In this document: in pieces, positions 45,220 to 54,026 of the stretch | Position numbering within the stretch: the stretch's first letter is position 1 | Layout of the letters: each line of letters begins with the position of its first letter | Assembly: GCF_001870675.1 (NCBI RefSeq) | Contig: NZ_MEHT01000017.1 | Location: 1-64,000 of the forward strand | Direction of reading: 5' to 3' | From: Roseinatronobacter thiooxidans | GTDB lineage: Bacteria; Pseudomonadota; Alphaproteobacteria; Rhodobacterales; Rhodobacteraceae | Length of the DNA: 64,000 nt | Translations under genes and position numbers: made by a program | Notes under the pieces: generated by a model | Databases searched by the model: none | Told to the model about the DNA's origin: nothing | Seen by the model: only the letters and a program-made list of their open reading frames with translations

Positions 45220-46230
45220 ATGGGAGTGCTTGGTCAACTTCGATTGCGCGCAGAGCGGCAGGCGAAACTGCTGCGCTGCCTTCGCAAAAGCGCAAGTCTG
45301 ACCGCGCGGATGAACCGCACAGATGCCATTCGACACGGCGATATTCTGGCCTTTGTGACGCTGCGCAACGAAGTGCTGCGACTGCCCTATTTTCTGGACT
45401 ATTACCGCGCACAGGGCGTGCGTCATTTTCTGATGGTCGATAACGGATCGACCGACGGGACCACGCAATATCTGGAAGCGCAGCGCGACGTGTCGCTTTG
45501 GGTGACCCATGACAGCTACAAGGGTGCAGGCTATGGCGTGGACTGGCTGAACCATCTGTTATGGCGCTATGGGGCAGGGCATTGGGTGCTGGTGCTGGAT
45601 GTAGATGAATTTCTGGTCTACCCGTTTTGCGACACGCGGCCCTTGCGCGCGCTGACAGACTGGCTGGATTCGCAGGGGCGGCGGTCTTTCGGGGCTATGC
45701 TGCTGGATATGTACCCCAAGGGGCCAATCGCGGCGCAGCCCTACCAGTCGGGGCAAAACCCGTTCGAGATTGCGCGCTGGTTCGATTCCGGCAATTTCAG
45801 CATGCGGCGCAACCGCAAATACAACAATCTGTGGATTCAGGGCGGCGTGCGCCAGCGCGTGATCATGGCGCAAACCCCCGCGAAAGCGCCGGCATTGAAC
45901 AAGACGCCGCTTGTGCTTTGGTCGCGCCAATATGCCTATGTCAGTTCAACCCATATGCTGCTGCCACGCGGCCTGAACAAAGTGTATGACGATGCCGGAG
46001 GCGAGTTTGCCTCGGGGGTTTTGCTGCATGCCAAATTCCTGAACACAATCCTTGAAAAAGCCGAGGAAGAGTTGCAGCGCCGCGAACATTACGCGGGCAG
46101 CCGCGAATATATGGCCTATCAGGACAGTTTGCAGCAATCGCAGGATTTATGGTGCGACTGGTCAACCGAATACATCAACTGGCGTCAGCTGGAAATTCTG
46201 GGGCTGATGTCGAAAGGGGATTGGGCATGA
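45220..46230 (+). CDS. Glycosyltransferase, family 2-like, paralogue of the preceding gene
   Basis: The 336-residue product repeats the layout of the preceding gene: LRNEVLRLPYFLDYYRAQGVRHFLMVDNGSTDGT, LVLDVDEFLVYP, MLLDMYPKGPI, WIQGGVRQRV, VSSTHMLLPRGLN and LLHAKFLNTILEKAEEE. A tandem duplication followed by divergence is the simplest reading. A 210-bp spacer separates the two genes and contains no convincing gene of its own. Its last bases overlap the start of the GT14 gene (ATGA), so these are co-translated. Confidence 0.82.
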   Translation: MGVLGQLRLRAERQAKLLRCLRKSASLTARMNRTDAIRHGDILAFVTLRNEVLRLPYFLDYYRAQGVRHFLMVDNGSTDGTTQYLEAQRDVSLWVTHDSYKGAGYGVDWLNHLLWRYGAGHWVLVLDVDEFLVYPFCDTRPLRALTDWLDSQGRRSFGAMLLDMYPKGPIAAQPYQSGQNPFEIARWFDSGNFSMRRNRKYNNLWIQGGVRQRVIMAQTPAKAPALNKTPLVLWSRQYAYVSSTHMLLPRGLNKVYDDAGGEFASGVLLHAKFLNTILEKAEEELQRREHYAGSREYMAYQDSLQQSQDLWCDWSTEYINWRQLEILGLMSKGDWA

Positions 46231-47891
46231 CTATGGCCAGCGCGCCTTTGGGGGTTGTGATGCTGTGTCATACAGCACTGAACCGCGCGGCACAGGTGGC
46301 CCGTTTCTGGCTGGATGCGGGCTGTCCGGTTGTGATTCATGTGGACCGCGCTGTTTCTGCGCCCGCGTTGCAGGGGTTGCAGGCCGATATTGGCCCCCAT
46401 CCCCTGCTGCGCTTCAGTCCGCGCCACAGGTGCGAATGGGGGTCGTGGCAGATTGTGGCAGCCACTCAGGATGCGTCCGCGGTGTTGCTGGACTCATTTC
46501 CAGAAGTGAACCATGTGCTGCTGACCTCTGGCGCGTGCCTGCCCTTGCGCCCAGTGGCCGAGATGGTCGCATATGTGCAGCAAAACCCGCAGGTTGATTT
46601 CATCGAATCCGTCTCGGTCGAGCATGCGACATGGATTATGGGGGGGCTGTCGGAGGAACGCTTTACGCTGCATTTCCCCTTTAACTGGCGTCGCCAGAGG
46701 GCATTGTTCGACTGGTTTGTAGAGGTGCAGCGCAAGCTGAACATCCGCCGCGAAATTCCGCGCCCGCTGCGCCCGCATATGGGGTCGCAATGGTGGTGCC
46801 TGACCCGCGCCACCTTATCGGCCATGCTGGGTGACCCCAAGCGCAAGCGGTACGAGCGGTATTTCCGCCGCAACTGGATTCCCGATGAATCCTATTTCCA
46901 GACATTGGCGCGCCTGCATTCCGCGCAGATTCAAAGCCGGTCACTGACGCTGGTTAAATTTGACCGCAATGGCCGCCCCAATCTGTTTTATGATGATCAT
47001 CTGCAATTGCTGCGCCGGTCCGATTGCTTCATGGCACGCAAAATCTGGCCCGATGCTGCGCGGCTTTATGATTTTTTCCTGTCCGATCTGGCGCAGAAAA
47101 CCCCGCCATTGCCCCCCGAACCCGCAAAAATCGACCGCTATTTTGAACTGGCCGAACAGCAGCGCCGCGAGGGGCGCGCGGGCTTGTATATGCAAAGCCG
47201 CATTCCCAAAGAAGACAGCGCTTCGGCCAAGACCGCAGGGCCATATGCGGTGTTTTCGGGCTTTGACCATATGTTTGAAAATTTCGACTATTGGTTGGGG
47301 CAAGTGTCGGGCACGCGCGCGCATGGCCATTTGTTCGCGCCGCAGATTGTGCAGTTTCATGGGGGGGCCAAGGTCTGGCATGGCGCACTCAGCAATTCGG
47401 CTGCGATCCGCGATTATAACCCGCGCATGTTCCTGACCAACCTTCTCTGGGCCACGCGGGGCGAGCGGCAGTGTTTCGCCTATGGCCCCGAAGACAATAT
47501 GGATCACGAGGTCAACTGGTTCATGGCCACCGACCCAAATGCCGAGATCAACATTATTCGCGGGGCGTGGCTGCTGCCTTTGTGGCGTCATGGCGCTGTC
47601 ACGCAAGAGGTGATTGCACAGATCGGCGTTTTGCAAAAACGCGAGCAGGACTGGCTGACAGTCCTGCAATCGCGCTGGGGCTTGGCAAAGCTGCGTGTCT
47701 GGTCTGTGGCCGATATTGTGCAAAACCCCCAAGATACCGTGTTCGAGGCGGTGCGCGACAGCGCCAGCGCACCCGCCCTGCAAGCCCACGGCCTGCCGCC
47801 GCTAAAACCGTTGGACGGGTTTGACCAATTCCTCGCGCAGCTGCGCGACCAAGGATTGCCCACACAAGTATTGAAAGATTTGCAGGTCTGA
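46227..47891 (+). CDS. GT14 family glycosyltransferase with DUF5927-like C-terminal domain
   Basis: ATG 46227 gives 554 residues. The first half (to about 290) has the core-2/I-branching enzyme pattern VVMLCHTALNRAAQVARFWLD, VIHVDRAVSAPAL, CEWGSWQIVAATQDA, HVLLTSGACLPLRP and GSQWWCLTRATLSAML, as in beta-1,6-GlcNAc- or xylosyltransferases. The second half (about 300-554) is the unrelated domain found behind GT14 in Rhodobacteraceae (QVSGTRAHGHLFAPQIVQFHGG, DYNPRMFLTNLLW). It probably adds a sugar branch to a surface glycan, but the acceptor is not known. Confidence 0.85.
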   Translation: MTMASAPLGVVMLCHTALNRAAQVARFWLDAGCPVVIHVDRAVSAPALQGLQADIGPHPLLRFSPRHRCEWGSWQIVAATQDASAVLLDSFPEVNHVLLTSGACLPLRPVAEMVAYVQQNPQVDFIESVSVEHATWIMGGLSEERFTLHFPFNWRRQRALFDWFVEVQRKLNIRREIPRPLRPHMGSQWWCLTRATLSAMLGDPKRKRYERYFRRNWIPDESYFQTLARLHSAQIQSRSLTLVKFDRNGRPNLFYDDHLQLLRRSDCFMARKIWPDAARLYDFFLSDLAQKTPPLPPEPAKIDRYFELAEQQRREGRAGLYMQSRIPKEDSASAKTAGPYAVFSGFDHMFENFDYWLGQVSGTRAHGHLFAPQIVQFHGGAKVWHGALSNSAAIRDYNPRMFLTNLLWATRGERQCFAYGPEDNMDHEVNWFMATDPNAEINIIRGAWLLPLWRHGAVTQEVIAQIGVLQKREQDWLTVLQSRWGLAKLRVWSVADIVQNPQDTVFEAVRDSASAPALQAHGLPPLKPLDGFDQFLAQLRDQGLPTQVLKDLQV

Positions 47892-47917
47892 CACCTGACC
47901 AGATGAGAAAGCGCCCC

Positions 47918-49345
47918 ATGCCCATAGCACAGCACTTCCGCTATTTCGTTGTTCTTGCAGAGATGCGCACAGGCTCGAACCTGCTGGAATCCTGCCTGAA
48001 TGAATTTGAAGGACTGGCCTGCCATGGCGAGGTGTATAACCCCCATTTCATTGGCTACCCGAAAACCGAAACCCTGTTCGGGTTTGACGCAACCATGCGC
48101 GATTCTGACCCGCTGGCTGTCCTGTCTTGCTTTGCGCAGCAGCCGATGCTGTCGGGGTTTCGCTATTTCCACGACCATGACCCGCGGGTTCTGGACAGTT
48201 TTATGCACGACAGGGATTGCGCCAAGATCATCCTGACGCGCAACCCGCTTGAATCCTATGTCTCGCTGAAAATCGCGCAATCGACGCAGCAATGGCGGCT
48301 GGGCGATGTCAGCCAGCGCAAGGCTGCGAAAGTTGTCTTTGACCCTGCCGGGTTTGAGGGGCATGTCAGCACCTTGCAGGATTTCCAATGCAAGGTGCAG
48401 CACCTGTTGCAGACCACAGGGCAGACGGCATTTTATATCTCATACGAGGATATCAAAAATCTGGATGTCCTGAATGGTCTGGCGCAGTGGCTTGGGCTTG
48501 ACGAAAAGATCGAGGCCCTTCCGCGCAAGCTGAAACGCCAGAACCCTGAAACTCTGGAAGAAAAACTTGTCAATCCGGAAGCTGTTACAGACGGAATCGC
48601 GCGGCTGGACCGCTTTAACCTGAACCGCAGCCCCAGTTTTGAACCGCCCCATCCGCCGATCTTGTGGGCTTATCGGGCCTGCCGGACGCAGCCCCTGGTT
48701 TATGCGCCCCTTCCCGGTTGTTCCGAGCGTGCGTTGCTGCGCTGGATGGAACAGGTCGATGGGGCAGGGGCCGGGGGGGTGCTGTCTGATTTCACGCGCA
48801 AAACGTGGCGCGACTGGCAGCGCGCAAACCCGCGCCGCATGGCGTTTACAGTGCTGCGCCACCCTTTGAAACGCGCGCATGAGGTGTTTGTGGATCAGGT
48901 TTTGCTGGGCAACCGTGTCAATGTCCGCGCCTTCATCGAACGCGTGCGTGGGCTGAAGTTGCCACAGGACAAGGGTGAGCTTGCGCAGTTTGGCACCGAA
49001 CAGCACAAAAGCGGGTTTCTGGGGTTCCTGCAATTTGTGCAGGCCAATCTGAACGGGCAGACAGCCGTGCAAACGCGCGCGATCTGGGCCAGCCAGTCGC
49101 GCCTGATTGAAGGCATTGTATCACAATGCCCCTTGCACCGTCTGATCCGTGAAGAACACCTGAGTAACGAATTGCCAGCATTGGGCGCAGCCCTTGGCTG
49201 CACCCTGCCTGCATTTACGCCTGCGCGCGCAGATTCGCCATTGGAGCTGGCGGCGATTTATGACGGTTCCGTGGAAGCGGCCGGCCGCGCGGCCTATGGG
49301 CGCGATTACGAGATGCTGGGGTTTCAGGATTACGGCAGCCTGTAG
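47918..49345 (+). CDS. Two-domain sulfotransferase (NodH/Stf0-like plus a second sulfotransferase-like half)
   Basis: ATG 47918 gives 475 residues; an upstream ATG 47903 adds five. The first domain has the PAPS 5'-phosphosulfate loop RTGSNLLE at 17-24 and the 3'-phosphate site ILTRNPLESYVSL at 105-117. The second domain, from about 245, has a degenerate loop YAPLPGCSERALL (262-274) and TVLRHPLKRAHEV (311-323) of family 2 type. It should transfer sulfate from PAPS to a sugar. With cysQ and glycosyltransferases nearby, a sulfated glycan is likely. Whether both halves are active is uncertain. Confidence 0.8.
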   Translation: MPIAQHFRYFVVLAEMRTGSNLLESCLNEFEGLACHGEVYNPHFIGYPKTETLFGFDATMRDSDPLAVLSCFAQQPMLSGFRYFHDHDPRVLDSFMHDRDCAKIILTRNPLESYVSLKIAQSTQQWRLGDVSQRKAAKVVFDPAGFEGHVSTLQDFQCKVQHLLQTTGQTAFYISYEDIKNLDVLNGLAQWLGLDEKIEALPRKLKRQNPETLEEKLVNPEAVTDGIARLDRFNLNRSPSFEPPHPPILWAYRACRTQPLVYAPLPGCSERALLRWMEQVDGAGAGGVLSDFTRKTWRDWQRANPRRMAFTVLRHPLKRAHEVFVDQVLLGNRVNVRAFIERVRGLKLPQDKGELAQFGTEQHKSGFLGFLQFVQANLNGQTAVQTRAIWASQSRLIEGIVSQCPLHRLIREEHLSNELPALGAALGCTLPAFTPARADSPLELAAIYDGSVEAAGRAAYGRDYEMLGFQDYGSL

Positions 49346-49378
49346 CGCGCGCCTGCTACAGCAAAGACGCGGCCTGCA

Positions 49379-49843
49379 TCATGCGGCCTTGCTGGATTCA
49401 ATACTGCTCAGGATGGCGTGAATCTTGGCAGGGTCTTCATTGGCGCGCAGCTTTTCGCAGGTCTGCGCGTTGCGCAAGGTGCGCGAGATGAAAGCGAGCG
49501 CCTTGAGATGCTCGACACCGGCATCGCGGGGGGCAAATAGGGCAAAGACCAGATCAACCGGCGCTTTGTCCACCGATCCGTAATCCAGAGGCTTTTCCAG
49601 CCGGAAGAACACGCCCAGAACCTTGTCGATTCCGTCAACCCGCGCATGCGGCACGGCCACGCCGTGCCCCACCCCTGTCGGGCCAAGGCTTTCGCGTTCC
49701 TGCAAGGCGCTGATCACGCTTTCTGTATCCAGCCCGTATACAGATTGCGCAACTTCGGCGATGCTTTGAAACAGCCGCTTTTTGCTTGTCGCAGAAGACA
49801 CAAAGCGCACAGCTTTGGGGTTGAGAAGCGTCGACATCGCCAT
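49379..49843 (-). CDS. ptsN: PTS IIA-like nitrogen regulatory protein
   Basis: The 154-residue protein has the EIIA fold with the phospho-accepting histidine in GVGHGVAVPHARVDG and the block DKAPVDLVFALFAPRDAGVEHLKALA. PtsN is phosphorylated by EI-Ntr and NPr, and controls potassium uptake and other proteins. It lies in the usual order hpf-ptsN, 83 bp beyond hpf, with a strong terminator between the genes. Confidence 0.93.
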   Translation of the reverse strand: MAMSTLLNPKAVRFVSSATSKKRLFQSIAEVAQSVYGLDTESVISALQERESLGPTGVGHGVAVPHARVDGIDKVLGVFFRLEKPLDYGSVDKAPVDLVFALFAPRDAGVEHLKALAFISRTLRNAQTCEKLRANEDPAKIHAILSSIESSKAA

Positions 49844-49865
49844 GGCAGGACGTCTCCCGAATGAT

Positions 49866-49908
49866 TAAAAAACGAAAACCACCCGCGGGTTTTGCGCCCG
49901 AGGGTGGT
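49866..49908 (-). terminator. Rho-independent terminator between hpf and ptsN
   Basis: On the minus strand the stem ACCACCC(T)CGGG/CCCG(C)GGGTGGT, with one mismatch and a 7-base loop (49878-49908), is followed by TTTTCGTTTTTT. It lies 18 bp after hpf. ptsN would then need its own promoter or read-through. Confidence 0.88.
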
Positions 49909-49925
49909 GCCAGTAGGGGTTGGGT

Positions 49926-50492
49926 TTATTGCGGGTCGACCCAGCCAATATTGCCGTCATCGCGCCGGTAAACAACATTCAGGCCACCATGGCGTTCATT
50001 GCGGAACACCAGAACAGGGGCATGAGAGAGTTCCATCTGCATAACGGCTTCTCCTGCTGAGAGAGAGGGAATGCGTGTTTCCATCTCGGCGATGATGATT
50101 GGCTGCAACGAGTCAGGCTCGTCCGCGGGTTCGGTCTTGTCTGAGGCCAGGATATAAGACGAAGCGTCAGCAAACTCAACCGGAGTTGCGCGGTCGCGGT
50201 GATGGTCTTTCAGGCGGCGCTTGTAGCGGCGCAACTGTTTGTCCAGCTTCTCGCGGCAGGATTCGAATGCGGCATATATTTCAGTGGCCTGTGCTTTTGC
50301 CGCCGCAGTCAGGCCGGTGGACAAATGCAGGGTCGCTTCGCAGACATGGTTATGGGCATCGCGCGAGAAGACGACGACCGCTTCGGTCGGGCGCTGCTGG
50401 TATTTCTCAACCAATTCGCCGAATTCTGACTTTACATGGGTTTGTAACGCCTCTCCAATATCGATATGTCTGCCACTGATCTGATAACGCAT
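49926..50492 (-). CDS. hpf: Ribosome hibernation promoting factor, long form
   Basis: ATG 50492 lies behind GAGGAGAAG and gives 188 residues. The N-terminal S30AE domain has MRYQISGRHIDIGEALQTHV and acidic/basic helices that bind the 30S subunit. The C-terminal domain (about 125-188) with MQMELSHAPVLVFRN..HGGLNVVYRRDDGNIGWVDP marks the long form that dimerises ribosomes into 100S particles. It is expressed in stationary phase in many bacteria. A 195-bp gap upstream, before lptB, should hold its promoter. Confidence 0.94.
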   Translation of the reverse strand: MRYQISGRHIDIGEALQTHVKSEFGELVEKYQQRPTEAVVVFSRDAHNHVCEATLHLSTGLTAAAKAQATEIYAAFESCREKLDKQLRRYKRRLKDHHRDRATPVEFADASSYILASDKTEPADEPDSLQPIIIAEMETRIPSLSAGEAVMQMELSHAPVLVFRNERHGGLNVVYRRDDGNIGWVDPQ

Positions 50493-50686
50493 GCGCTTCT
50501 CCTCGCTGTTTTGGCAGGGCACAACACGCCCTGCCTGTAATTTTTGCGCTGCTTGCCCCGCTTGTTTGCACCGATTCAAAAGTCACTCAACATGTGTCGG
50601 GGCGTGCCTCCTTGGTACAGTTGGCAACGGATTGCAGGGGGTTGTCAATGGTTTCTCGTGGCGGATTTTCGCCGCGCGCCTCTGCC

Positions 50687-51475
50687 TTAGTCCAGCCTGA
50701 AATCGGCACCCAAATAGACGCGGCGCACGTCAGAATCAGCGACAACTTCGGCGGGCGTTCCGGTTTTCAGCACCCGCCCGTCATGCAGGATATAGGCGCG
50801 GTCCACGATAGCAAGCGTTTCGCGCACATTGTGATCCGTGATCAGAACGCCCAAGCCCCGCGTTTTCAGATCGCCCACAAGGGCGCGAATCTCGCCCACG
50901 GCAATCGGGTCCACACCTGCAAAAGGTTCATCCAGCAACACATAGCGGGGGTTGGCGGCAAGGGCGCGCGCAATCTCGACGCGTCTGCGCTCGCCCCCCG
51001 ACAGGGCCATGGCGGGCTGGTCGCGCAAATGCTCGATCGAGAATTCCTGCAAAAGCTGCCGAAGCCTGTGGTCGCGCTGCGTGCGGTCGCGCTCGGCCAG
51101 TTCCAGCACCGCCATGATGTTTTGCGCAACACTCAGCCCCCGAAAGATCGACATTTCCTGCGGCAGATACCCCAACCCCATCCGCGCGCGCTGATACAGC
51201 GGCAGTCCGGTCGCTTCGGCCCCGTCAATGCTGACAGTGCCCCCCTCGTGGCGCACAATGCCTGCAATGCAATAGAAACAAGTGGTCTTGCCGCAGCCAT
51301 TCGGGCCAAGCAGGGCCACAACCTCGCCCGGATGCAAATTTAGCGAGACGTCACGGATGATGACCCGCTTGCCATAGCGCTTTTGCAATGCGCTCACCTG
51401 TAGCGCCTGTGTGGCGCGGACTGCTTCGGGTGTTGGCATCGGGTCAGGGGGTGGTTTGGATGATTGTACGAACAT
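50687..51475 (-). CDS. lptB: Lipopolysaccharide export ATPase LptB
   Basis: The 262-residue ABC ATPase has Walker A GPNGCGKTTCFY (LptB-specific), Q-loop YLPQEMSIFRGLSVAQNI, signature ALSGGERRRVEIARAL, Walker B YVLLDEPFAGVDPIAVGEI and the H-loop ITDHNVRETL. It drives lipopolysaccharide from the inner membrane with LptFG and LptC. The start overlaps lptA by 32 bases; ATG 51439 would avoid the overlap. The gene order rnd-lptC-lptA-lptB-hpf-ptsN is conserved in Alphaproteobacteria. Confidence 0.94.
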   Translation of the reverse strand: MFVQSSKPPPDPMPTPEAVRATQALQVSALQKRYGKRVIIRDVSLNLHPGEVVALLGPNGCGKTTCFYCIAGIVRHEGGTVSIDGAEATGLPLYQRARMGLGYLPQEMSIFRGLSVAQNIMAVLELAERDRTQRDHRLRQLLQEFSIEHLRDQPAMALSGGERRRVEIARALAANPRYVLLDEPFAGVDPIAVGEIRALVGDLKTRGLGVLITDHNVRETLAIVDRAYILHDGRVLKTGTPAEVVADSDVRRVYLGADFRLD

Positions 51476-51959
51476 TGCCTTCCATGCGCCCTTGTCCTGT
51501 GCGCAGATTGACGTTCAGCCTGTCGCCCGACAGTACATTCGGCCCTTGCGTCAGGATGACAGCGCCCTGCATTGTCACTGTCCCTGCCGCGACTTCATAG
51601 ACGGCGCTTTGTGCCTCGGCTGCTTCCTCGGCTGTGACAAGGGTCACACCGCCCGATGCCTCCAGCCGTTGAATGCGCCCGCCATCGCCAGTGGCATAGA
51701 TGATGCGGATCACCTCTGCCGCGATGCGCATATCGCCTTGTCCCAGCACGGCATTGCCTGAAAAGACAGTCTCTCCGGTGGTGTTGTTCACCCGCAGGTC
51801 ATCCGAGCGGATTTCCACCGGCAACCCGCGCACAGCATCCAGCCCCGAGAAATTCAGGCCGGTGCCTTGCGCAGAAAGCGATTGTGCGCTGACGATCATC
51901 AGCGCCGCCGCAAACCGGATCATCCTTGCTGGTCGCACGCCACGGACTCCTTCATTCAT
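51444..51959 (-). CDS. lptA: Lipopolysaccharide transport periplasmic protein LptA
   Basis: The 171-residue product has a signal peptide (MIRFAAALMIVSAQSLSA), then the jelly-roll domain with IRSDDLRVNNTTGETVFSGNAVLGQGDMRIAA, GRIQRLEASGGVTLVT and LSGDRLNVNL. It bridges LptC and LptD in the periplasm. The start ATG overlaps the lptC stop (GATGAATGA). Confidence 0.92.
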   Translation of the reverse strand: MNEGVRGVRPARMIRFAAALMIVSAQSLSAQGTGLNFSGLDAVRGLPVEIRSDDLRVNNTTGETVFSGNAVLGQGDMRIAAEVIRIIYATGDGGRIQRLEASGGVTLVTAEEAAEAQSAVYEVAAGTVTMQGAVILTQGPNVLSGDRLNVNLRTGQGRMEGNVRTIIQTTP

Positions 51960-52581
51960 CTGGACGGTATATCAGCCTGACATTGCCCTTGAACGCAAGC
52001 AGATATCCGCCATCGGCCTGTGCCGAGTGCCGAAGTTCTACCGAATCTGCCGAAATCTCTCCGGCAGGGGCATCGCCTGATATACCGCCCAGCCCGCGCA
52101 TATGGGTGGTCTGGATGGCGGAAATCAACTCTGGCATGGTCATGCGGTAGCCATCAGAGGTTTCCAGCACCACATCCCCGCGCAACAGGATTTCGTCTTC
52201 TGACTGGTCGATGCGCCCTTCTTGCGCCTGAAACAGTGCGACCCGTCCCGATGGAAACTGCAATTCGCCTTGCGGCATGTCCAGCCTCAGCAAAAGCGGG
52301 CCACTCTCGCGCAGATCCCCTGTAGAGCGTACGGACCGCGCCGATATCGTCAGCGCCGTGTCATCTTGTGTGACACCTGCAAATCTTGCCCCCCCCACGC
52401 GCGGCTCGCGGGTCAGTTCCTCAACATCTATATCCGACATTTCCACCGCGCGCTGCGGGTCCACCCCGCGCGACAGCAAGAATACTGTGGACAACAGCGC
52501 CAATGCGCCCAAGGGTAGCGCCAGTCGCAAAATACGGGCCAGATGCAGGCCAAAGGGGCCAAGGGGGCGGCGCATGGCCAT
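51952..52581 (-). CDS. lptC: Lipopolysaccharide export protein LptC
   Basis: I chose ATG 52581, which overlaps the rnd stop in a TAATG arrangement, over a longer start at 52611. The 209-residue protein has one membrane helix (LRLALPLGALALLSTVFLLS) and a periplasmic beta domain (ARFAGVTQDDTALTISARSV, EILLRGDVVLETSDGYRM). It transfers lipopolysaccharide from the LptB2FG complex to LptA. Confidence 0.9.
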   Translation of the reverse strand: MAMRRPLGPFGLHLARILRLALPLGALALLSTVFLLSRGVDPQRAVEMSDIDVEELTREPRVGGARFAGVTQDDTALTISARSVRSTGDLRESGPLLLRLDMPQGELQFPSGRVALFQAQEGRIDQSEDEILLRGDVVLETSDGYRMTMPELISAIQTTHMRGLGGISGDAPAGEISADSVELRHSAQADGGYLLAFKGNVRLIYRPDE

Positions 52582-53192
52582 TAATGCGAAAAGATATCGG
52601 TTTCCGGCCAACCCAGCAGATCAAGTTCCGCGCGGGTGGGCAGAAACGCGAAGCAGCGTTGCGCCAGATCGGTGCGCCCTTCGCGCGCCAGCATCCCGTC
52701 AAGCGTCTCCCTGAGTTTGTGAAGGTACAGCACGTCTGACGCGGCGTAGCTTTGCTGCGCATCGGTCAGTTTGCGCGCGCCCCAGTCCGAGCTTTGCTGT
52801 TGTTTCGAGATATCGACCCCCAGCAATTCGGACAGCAGGTATTTCAGCCCGTGCCGGTCGGTATAGGTGCGCACCAGCTTTGAGGCGATTTTGGTGCAAT
52901 AGACCGGCGCTGTCGTCACGCCGTAGCTGTGCAGCAAAACTGCGATATCGAAGCGCCCGAAATGAAACAGCTTCAGCACGTTGGGATCGCTCAGAAGGCG
53001 CGTCAGGTTCGGGGCGGGCGCAATCTCGCGCGAGACCTGCACCAGATGCGCGCTGCCATCGCCGGATGACAGCTGCACCACACATAGCCTGTCGCGGTGC
53101 GGGTTCAGCCCCATGGATTCGCAGTCAATCGCCACGACCGGCCCCAGATCAAGCCCGTCGGGCAAATCGTCCATATAAAGATGGTTGCTCAT
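52581..53192 (-). CDS. rnd: Ribonuclease D-type 3'-5' exonuclease
   Basis: The 203-residue protein has the DEDDy exonuclease motifs: VAIDCESMGL (Exo I), FHFGRFDIAVL (Exo II) and SYAASDVLYL (Exo III, with tyrosine). It lacks the HRDC domains of E. coli RNase D, as is usual for the short alphaproteobacterial form. It probably trims tRNA or other RNA 3' ends. It is the first gene of the lpt-hpf row. Confidence 0.88.
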   Translation of the reverse strand: MSNHLYMDDLPDGLDLGPVVAIDCESMGLNPHRDRLCVVQLSSGDGSAHLVQVSREIAPAPNLTRLLSDPNVLKLFHFGRFDIAVLLHSYGVTTAPVYCTKIASKLVRTYTDRHGLKYLLSELLGVDISKQQQSSDWGARKLTDAQQSYAASDVLYLHKLRETLDGMLAREGRTDLAQRCFAFLPTRAELDLLGWPETDIFSH

Positions 53193-53366
53193 CCTTGCCT
53201 CTTTCTCTGTGTCTATCGGCCTTTGCGGGTGGGCTAGGCGGGTTGGGTGTGAAAATCAAGCAATTTGCGCAAAGGTGCAGTTGACCCTTGGTCACGCGGG
53301 GCAAACGCGCGCGAATGCTTCGCATCGCGGATGTGGCGCGCTATCTGTAGGGCAGGAGCGTTTGTT

Positions 53367-54026
53367 ATGCCAACACCCTTTGCGCCAAGAAATGGCTACA
53401 GCCCCGCCGAACAGCGGCTGGATGCGGTGATCCATATTGTGGGTGTGGGCGCGGCAGTGCTGGCTGTACCGTTTCTGATCTGGGCGGCATCCTTGCGCAG
53501 TATCGAGGCGGGGTCTGGCAGTTTTGTGCTGGGTGCCAGCATATATGCGGCCTGTCTTGTGGCGATGCTCTCTGCCTCGGCGCTGTATAATCTTGGGATC
53601 AGGCCAAGTCTGAACTGGCTTTTGCAGCGGATCGACCATGCCGCGATATATCTTAAAATTGCGGGAACCTATACGCCCTTCACGCTGATCACGGGGCAGG
53701 GGCTTGGGGTGCTGGCGGGGCTATGGGGCGCAGCGGCGGTCGGGGTGGCGCTGAAGCTTTTCTCGCCCGTGCGGTTCCGGATTGCAGCGCTGGCGTTATA
53801 CTTGGGCATGGGCTGGGCCAGCGTGGTGATTCTGCCCGCGCTTGCGCAGACATTGCCCGTGGCGACGCTGGTGCTGATGGTTCTGGGCGGGCTGGTCTAT
53901 ACCACAGGGGTGCTGTTTTACCTGTGGACGCGGCTGCCCTATCACTTTGCGATCTGGCACATCTTCGTGCTGGTTGGCAGTTTTCTGTTCTATGCGGCGG
54001 TCATGGTCTTGCTGCTAGCGGGCTGA
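53367..54026 (+). CDS. Hemolysin III / PAQR family membrane protein
   Basis: ATG 53367 gives 219 residues with about seven helices. The pattern NGYSPAEQRLDAVIHIVGVG, ALYNL, LQRIDHAAIYLKIAGTYTPF and LPYHFAIWHIFVLVGSFLFYAAV has the histidines and acidic residues of the zinc-hydrolase-like CREST fold. Members modulate lipid metabolism in some bacteria, and hemolysis is not implied. Its end overlaps the convergent glycerophosphodiesterase gene by 12 bp. Confidence 0.88.
   Translation: MPTPFAPRNGYSPAEQRLDAVIHIVGVGAAVLAVPFLIWAASLRSIEAGSGSFVLGASIYAACLVAMLSASALYNLGIRPSLNWLLQRIDHAAIYLKIAGTYTPFTLITGQGLGVLAGLWGAAAVGVALKLFSPVRFRIAALALYLGMGWASVVILPALAQTLPVATLVLMVLGGLVYTTGVLFYLWTRLPYHFAIWHIFVLVGSFLFYAAVMVLLLAG

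Noticed and set aside
50630-50660. Sigma-54-like TGGCAACGGATTGCA near hpf
   Set aside because: The spacing between GG and GC is one base short and it points away from hpf.
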